Source of the DNA: Bacteroides sp.
GTDB lineage: Bacteria > Bacteroidota > Bacteroidia > Bacteroidales > SM23-62
Length of the DNA stretch: 8,594 bases
Direction of reading: 5' to 3'
NCBI GenBank assembly: GCA_030667765.1
Contig: DAOUVF010000106.1
Coordinates: forward strand, 1 to 8,594
Numbering within the stretch: the stretch's first letter is position 1; every line of letters begins with the position of its first letter. Shown here piece after piece: positions 4,575 through 8,594 of the stretch. Both the position numbers and the translations under genes were made by a program. A model generated the notes under the pieces. It made no database searches, was not told where the DNA came from, and was given only the letters and a program-made list of their open reading frames with translations.

Positions 4575-5942
4575 ATGAATATAAGCAGGAATTTCATAAT
4601 AGTGATATTGTCCGGACTGACCCTTGGTTCTGCCGGACAGGAAGAGACCCTTGATAATTATATTGATGAGGGACTTGAAAATAACCTATCCCTCAAACGG
4701 AAAGAGGTTAATTACCTGAAGAGTATGGAGGTCCTCAAACAGTCCAGGGCACTGTTTTTTCCCGACATCAGCCTGAACGCCAGGTATACTGCTGCCGAAG
4801 GGGGACGGGTCATCGAATTTCCTGTAGGAACCATGCTGAACCCGGTTTACCAGAGCCTCAATTTACTGCTGGACCAGGATCTATTCCCGGATATTGAAAA
4901 CATGGATTTTGCCTTTTACCGTCCTACAGAGCATGAGACAAAGATCCGGCTGGCCCAACCCATCCTTGACACTAAAATCATTTATAACCAGAAGATAAAT
5001 AAAGAATTGAGCAGGGCTGTCATGGCGGATGCCGTGGCCTATAAAAGGCAGCTTGTTGCAGAGATCAAAACGGCCTATTTCAATTACCTGAAAACACTGA
5101 AACTGCTCCATCTGGTGGATGATACCAGGGAACTCCTGGCGGAAAATATCCGGGTTAATAAAAGCCTCTTTGAAAACAATGTTGTAACCATAGACAATGT
5201 TTACCGGTCCAGGGCAGAACTCTCTAAACTTGAACGCCAGGAGGCTGAGGCACGAAAGAACCACGAAGTTGCCATTGCTTATTTTAATTTCCTGTTGAAC
5301 AGGCCGTTCGAAACCATGATCCTGGCTGATATCCAGTATGATTCCATTGCACAGACACTGGTGCTGGATGACCTGGCTGAACATGCCGTTGTCAACCGTG
5401 AGGAACTGGAGATGTTGAGAAGTTATAGCAGGGTCGCTGAAAATAATTTGAGTATGAACCAGATGAATAAGTTACCGAACCTGTATGCCGTGGTTGATTA
5501 CGGGTTCCAGGGCAGGAGTTACGAGTTCAATATGAGGCAGGATTACCTGTTTGCTTCACTGATCTTCAGATGGGACCTGTTCCACGGTTTCCAGAATAAG
5601 GCAAGGATAGGTGAAGCCCGCATTGAACAGCACCTGAGGGATACTCAATTGGAGGAAGCCGAAAAACAGATAAGGCTGGAGACCATTGGAGCACATTATG
5701 ACCTGATAGCCTCGGTAGAATCTGTGAAGGCATCTACGGAGGAATTGTTAAGTACCAGGAATGCCTTCAGGGTGATAAACAGGAAATATGGTGAGGGACA
5801 GGCAACCCTGATCGAATTTATCGATGCAAGGAGTACCATGACACAGGCTGAAATGTTCCTGATTATCAGTAAATATGATTTCCATATTAAATATGCAGAG
5901 CTGGAAAGGGTGGCCTGCCTGTACTCTGTTGAAAATGAATAG
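4575..5942 (+). CDS. TolC-like outer-membrane efflux protein
   Basis: A 455-residue outer-membrane channel of a tripartite efflux system. Residues 1-21 are a signal peptide (hydrophobic 7-17, probable cleavage before Gln22); there is no lipobox, so it is not lipidated. The mature part shows the two tandem OEP repeats of TolC proteins: repeat one about 25-215, beginning ETLDNYIDEGLENNLSLKRKE and containing QSRALFFPDISLNARY; repeat two about 240-450, with NREELEMLRSY, NLSMNQMNKLPNLYAVVDYG and, near the end, KYGEGQATLIEFIDARSTM, a typical OEP signature. Long heptad-like Ala/Glu/Leu stretches fit the periplasmic alpha-barrel. TolC-like trimers form an outer-membrane beta-barrel pore joined to a periplasmic helical tunnel that docks the adaptor. 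The adaptor and pump genes follow directly, the adaptor after 20 nt. Confidence 0.94.
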   Translation: MNISRNFIIVILSGLTLGSAGQEETLDNYIDEGLENNLSLKRKEVNYLKSMEVLKQSRALFFPDISLNARYTAAEGGRVIEFPVGTMLNPVYQSLNLLLDQDLFPDIENMDFAFYRPTEHETKIRLAQPILDTKIIYNQKINKELSRAVMADAVAYKRQLVAEIKTAYFNYLKTLKLLHLVDDTRELLAENIRVNKSLFENNVVTIDNVYRSRAELSKLERQEAEARKNHEVAIAYFNFLLNRPFETMILADIQYDSIAQTLVLDDLAEHAVVNREELEMLRSYSRVAENNLSMNQMNKLPNLYAVVDYGFQGRSYEFNMRQDYLFASLIFRWDLFHGFQNKARIGEARIEQHLRDTQLEEAEKQIRLETIGAHYDLIASVESVKASTEELLSTRNAFRVINRKYGEGQATLIEFIDARSTMTQAEMFLIISKYDFHIKYAELERVACLYSVENE

Positions 5943-5962
5943 ATTACAACAACAAACCAGAT

Positions 5963-7012
5963 ATGAACACAACAAAAGCATTTTTCCCTTTGTACTTCCT
6001 GGCCGGATTAGTGATTCTGGCAGCATGTGGAGATAGTGGACCGAAGGAAGCAGCCGAGCCTGTAGTGGCCATCGAGACAATCAAGATCACTGATACAATC
6101 ATTGTTATCGCAGTGAGAACCGCAGGGAAGCTGGGATCAAAATCAGAATCTAAATTAAGCTTCAAAACAGGCGGCATCATCCAAAAAATAATGGTCGACG
6201 AGGGACAATCGGTCAGAAAGGGCCAATTGCTGGCCCAATTGAACCTGGAGGAAATAAATTCACGTGTCAGCCAGGCAGAGCTGGCATTGAAAAAGGCCGA
6301 AAGGGATTACGGACGGGCGGGGAACCTGTACCGGGACAGTGTTGCGACCCTTGAACAATTTGAGAACGCCGGAACAGTCCTTGAAATAGCCCGCTCCAAT
6401 GCAAGTATTGCCAACTTCAACCTCCAGTATTCGACCATACGTGCACCAGCTTATGGAAAAATATTGAAAAGAATTGCCGAATCGAATGAGATCATAGCCC
6501 CGGGGCATCCGGTTTTTTTATTCGCCTCAACCGGAAGTGATTGGGTCGTAAGGGCAAATCTGACCGACCGTGATATTGTGAGGGTAGGCATGCGTGATTC
6601 TGCCCATGTCAGGTTCGATGCATATCCTGGCGAAATATTTAAAGGTGTGATCTCGGAAATCGGTACCTCTGCAGATCCGTATACCGGCACCTATGAAGTT
6701 GAAGTCAGGATGACCAGAAGGCCTGAAAAACTGGTTTCGGGTTTTATCGCAAAGGTTGATATATATCCTGAAGCGCTGGAAGAACATGTGGTCATACCTG
6801 TGGAATCACTTATTTATGGGACCGGCATGACCGCTTATGTTCTGGTAATGAAAGACCAGCAGCCTGAGCGAAGGAAAATACTGATCCGGGCTGTAACAGA
6901 TCAGGGTATTGTAGTGGGTGAAGGTTTGTCTCCCGGAGAGGAAATAGTCGTCGAGGGCGCTGAGTACATTAAACCGGGCAGCAGAATACAGGTTAACGCA
7001 TCGGATCTTTAA
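5963..7012 (+). CDS. RND efflux adaptor lipoprotein (membrane fusion protein, HlyD/AcrA family)
   Basis: A 349-residue periplasmic adaptor linking the RND pump to the TolC-like channel. It has a lipoprotein signal with lipobox LAAC; Cys22 is the predicted lipidated residue, anchoring it to a membrane. The order is standard for the family: first half of the lipoyl/barrel-sandwich domain, about 65-95 (SFKTGGIIQKIMVDEGQSV, then RKGQLLAQLN); a short alpha-helical hairpin, about 97-154 (SQAELALKKAERDYGRAGNLY); second lipoyl half, about 156-190 (YSTIRAPAYGKILKR); beta-barrel, about 195-275 (including RFDAYPGEIFKGVISEIG and the TGTYEVEVRM strand); and the membrane-proximal domain to the end (HVVIPVESLIYG, VVEGAEYIKPGSRIQV). 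The hairpin is of ordinary AcrA-like length. It lies between the channel gene (20 nt) and the pump gene (11 nt). The substrate is unknown. Confidence 0.94.
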   Translation: MNTTKAFFPLYFLAGLVILAACGDSGPKEAAEPVVAIETIKITDTIIVIAVRTAGKLGSKSESKLSFKTGGIIQKIMVDEGQSVRKGQLLAQLNLEEINSRVSQAELALKKAERDYGRAGNLYRDSVATLEQFENAGTVLEIARSNASIANFNLQYSTIRAPAYGKILKRIAESNEIIAPGHPVFLFASTGSDWVVRANLTDRDIVRVGMRDSAHVRFDAYPGEIFKGVISEIGTSADPYTGTYEVEVRMTRRPEKLVSGFIAKVDIYPEALEEHVVIPVESLIYGTGMTAYVLVMKDQQPERRKILIRAVTDQGIVVGEGLSPGEEIVVEGAEYIKPGSRIQVNASDL

Positions 7013-7023
7013 ACAGAGGAGTC

Positions 7024-8594
7024 ATGAAAATACCCCGGCTTGCCATTGATAACTATCAGTTTACACTAACTGCCTTCCTGCTTTTAATGATTGTGGGCAT
7101 AAGCTCCTTTTTTACCATGCCCAGATCCGAAGATCCTCCGCTGCAGGTACCCGGAGCCACCGTCATCATCATCTATCCTGGCAGCAACCCAATCGATCTG
7201 GAACAGCTGGTTGCCACACCGCTTGAGGAAGCAATTAATGAGCTCGATGATATCAAACGTATGGAAACAAGCATGCGGGACGGTATTCTGGTTACATCCG
7301 TTGAATTTACATTTGAATCGGATCCGGATGAAAAATTCGATGAGGTCGTACAGCAGGTAAATAGCATAAGGGATGACCTGCCGGATGAGATCTATGACCT
7401 GGAGATCATGGAGTGGAACAGTACAGATGTGGTTATGATGCACCTGGGCATAGTTTCTGCAACGGCAGAATTTGCGATAATGGAAGATGAAGCCGAAAAG
7501 CTCAAGAAGAGAATTGAAAAGGTTCCTGGCGTGAAAATAGTTGAACTGCTGGCCATACCGGAACAGGAGTTAAGAATATCGCTGGACCTGGAAAAGATGT
7601 CACAGATGAACATTCCCATAGACAGGGTGACAAAATCCATTATGAGTAATAATGCAAACATTCCTGGAGGAAGTATAAAGATAGGTGACAGGGATTTCAG
7701 TATTAAAACCAGCGGATCTTACCAGCAGATGGAGGAGATAAGCAATACCGTTGTAAGTTCTTACAATGGAAGGAATATCTATCTTAAAAACATTGCCGAA
7801 GTTAATTTCGATTACGCTGATAACATTTATTACGCAAGGTTTAATGGGGAGAGAGCCGTTTTTCTTACAATTAAGCAGAAAGAAGGCTATAATATATTTA
7901 AGATCACGGGTAAAATTCACCAGATCCTTGAACGTCATGCATCCGAACTGGATAGTGAAATGCAACTCATCACCGTATTTGACCAGGCAGACAGTGTTGA
8001 TGAAAGAATCAATGGTTTTCTGACTAATCTTTTTTTTGGCATTCTGCTGGTCGGGCTTGTGATCTTCCTTTCACTTGGATTCAGGGCCTCTCTTCTTGTC
8101 ATTATTGCCATACCACTTTCCATATTGATCGGACTCGGTTTTGTGGACCTTACAGGATTCGGACTGCAACAGATGACCATCGCCGGCTTGATCATTTCAC
8201 TGGGACTCCTGGTGGATAATTCCATCGTCATTGTTGAAAATATTGAACGATTTATAGGCATGGGGAAAACCAATAAGGATGCTGCAGTCAGGGGAAGTAT
8301 TCAGCTGGGATGGCCCATTATCAGTGCTACCGTTACCACCATGTTGGCATTCATCCCTATTATCTCCATGCCGGATAAAGCCGGCCGCTTCATTCAGAGC
8401 ATGCCTGTTACCGTTATTTATACCCTGTTTGCTTCCCTGATGATTGCCTTGTTACTTACTCCTTACCTGGCCAGTATTTTTCTCAGAAAACATACAGGTA
8501 CAGCCAGATCGAGGCGGGAATTCAATTTAAAATCCTTTCTGAAATATTTAATACAAGGACCTTATAGGAAAATACTGGATATTGCTCTACGCAG
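7024..8594 (+). CDS. RND-family efflux pump, inner-membrane permease (N-terminal half; continues past window)
   Basis: The first 523 residues of a proton-driven RND pump (AcrB/HAE1-like; full members are about 1,020-1,050 residues), cut by the right edge just before TM7. TM1 is at about 13-31. The first periplasmic porter region follows, about 35-330, opening with MPRSEDPPLQVPGATVIIIY and PGSNPIDLEQLVATPLEEAI. TM2 to TM4 lie at about 336-353, 358-376 and 385-405, then TM5 (about 431-448, PIISATVTTMLAFIPI) and TM6 (about 465-485). The TM4 motif is GLLVDNSIVIVENIER: Asp398 keeps the position of AcrB Asp407, but Asn399 replaces Asp408. Such VDN variants occur in other RND pumps. ATG 7024 follows an AGAGGAG tract only 2 nt away, unusually close for a Shine-Dalgarno, though this phylum depends little on that signal. 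It is the last visible gene of the TetR-TolC-adaptor-pump operon. Drug, bile or other substrate cannot be decided. Confidence 0.94.
   Translation, partial: MKIPRLAIDNYQFTLTAFLLLMIVGISSFFTMPRSEDPPLQVPGATVIIIYPGSNPIDLEQLVATPLEEAINELDDIKRMETSMRDGILVTSVEFTFESDPDEKFDEVVQQVNSIRDDLPDEIYDLEIMEWNSTDVVMMHLGIVSATAEFAIMEDEAEKLKKRIEKVPGVKIVELLAIPEQELRISLDLEKMSQMNIPIDRVTKSIMSNNANIPGGSIKIGDRDFSIKTSGSYQQMEEISNTVVSSYNGRNIYLKNIAEVNFDYADNIYYARFNGERAVFLTIKQKEGYNIFKITGKIHQILERHASELDSEMQLITVFDQADSVDERINGFLTNLFFGILLVGLVIFLSLGFRASLLVIIAIPLSILIGLGFVDLTGFGLQQMTIAGLIISLGLLVDNSIVIVENIERFIGMGKTNKDAAVRGSIQLGWPIISATVTTMLAFIPIISMPDKAGRFIQSMPVTVIYTLFASLMIALLLTPYLASIFLRKHTGTARSRREFNLKSFLKYLIQGPYRKILDIALR

Noticed and set aside
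7015..7021. AGAGGAG as a Shine-Dalgarno for the RND pump gene
   Set aside because: Only 2 nt separate it from the ATG, too close for normal pairing, and no later in-frame Met keeps the full TM1 start. Start choice rests on the family-typical N-terminus instead.
1..8594. Mobile elements, CRISPR arrays, tRNA or rRNA genes, toxin-antitoxin or phage genes
   Set aside because: I found no transposase or integrase motifs, regularly spaced repeats, tRNA-like cloverleafs or phage-type genes; every long reading frame is explained by the seven genes listed.

Overview
The window looks like chromosomal DNA of a member of the Bacteroidota (Bacteroidetes). It encodes a PorP/SprF-family protein and a gliding-motility-type (CHU_C) C-terminal domain, both hallmarks of phyla that use type IX secretion. 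Two promoters fit the Bacteroidota housekeeping consensus (TTTG / TAnnTTTG), and Shine-Dalgarno sequences are mostly absent. Genus and species cannot be read from this stretch. I see no rRNA, tRNA, CRISPR array, insertion sequence or integration site.

Left part (1-2737, minus strand). Read in the direction of transcription, it holds an ECF sigma factor, then a one-span membrane protein with two PKD domains and a CHU_C domain whose start overlaps the sigma gene by 17 bp, then a PorP/SprF-like outer-membrane protein that runs off the left edge. The middle protein has a short cytoplasmic N-terminus of the kind found next to ECF sigma factors in this phylum. The set therefore resembles a FecI/FecR/FecA-style trans-envelope signalling cassette built from type IX-associated parts. 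An ECF-type promoter (TGCAACC / GTCTTA) lies directly before the sigma gene, and a weaker look-alike lies before the porP-like gene, which suggests autoregulation.

Middle (2738-3811). A 276-bp divergent spacer holds a GC-rich hairpin and a perfect 25-bp palindrome whose core resembles a PerR/Fur-family box. The palindrome overlaps the -33 region of a promoter for an exported Mn-type superoxide dismutase. The sod gene is monocistronic and ends in a strong intrinsic terminator.

Right part (3833-8594, plus strand). This is a tightly packed operon: TetR-family regulator, TolC-like outer-membrane channel, lipoprotein RND adaptor, and the N-terminal half of an RND (HAE1-type) inner-membrane pump, with gaps of 6, 20 and 11 nt. 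Its single promoter has a 6-3-6 palindrome just downstream of the -7 box, a likely autorepression site for the TetR protein. Together the genes would make a complete regulated tripartite efflux pump. The pump's usual Asp-Asp pair in TM4 reads Asp-Asn.
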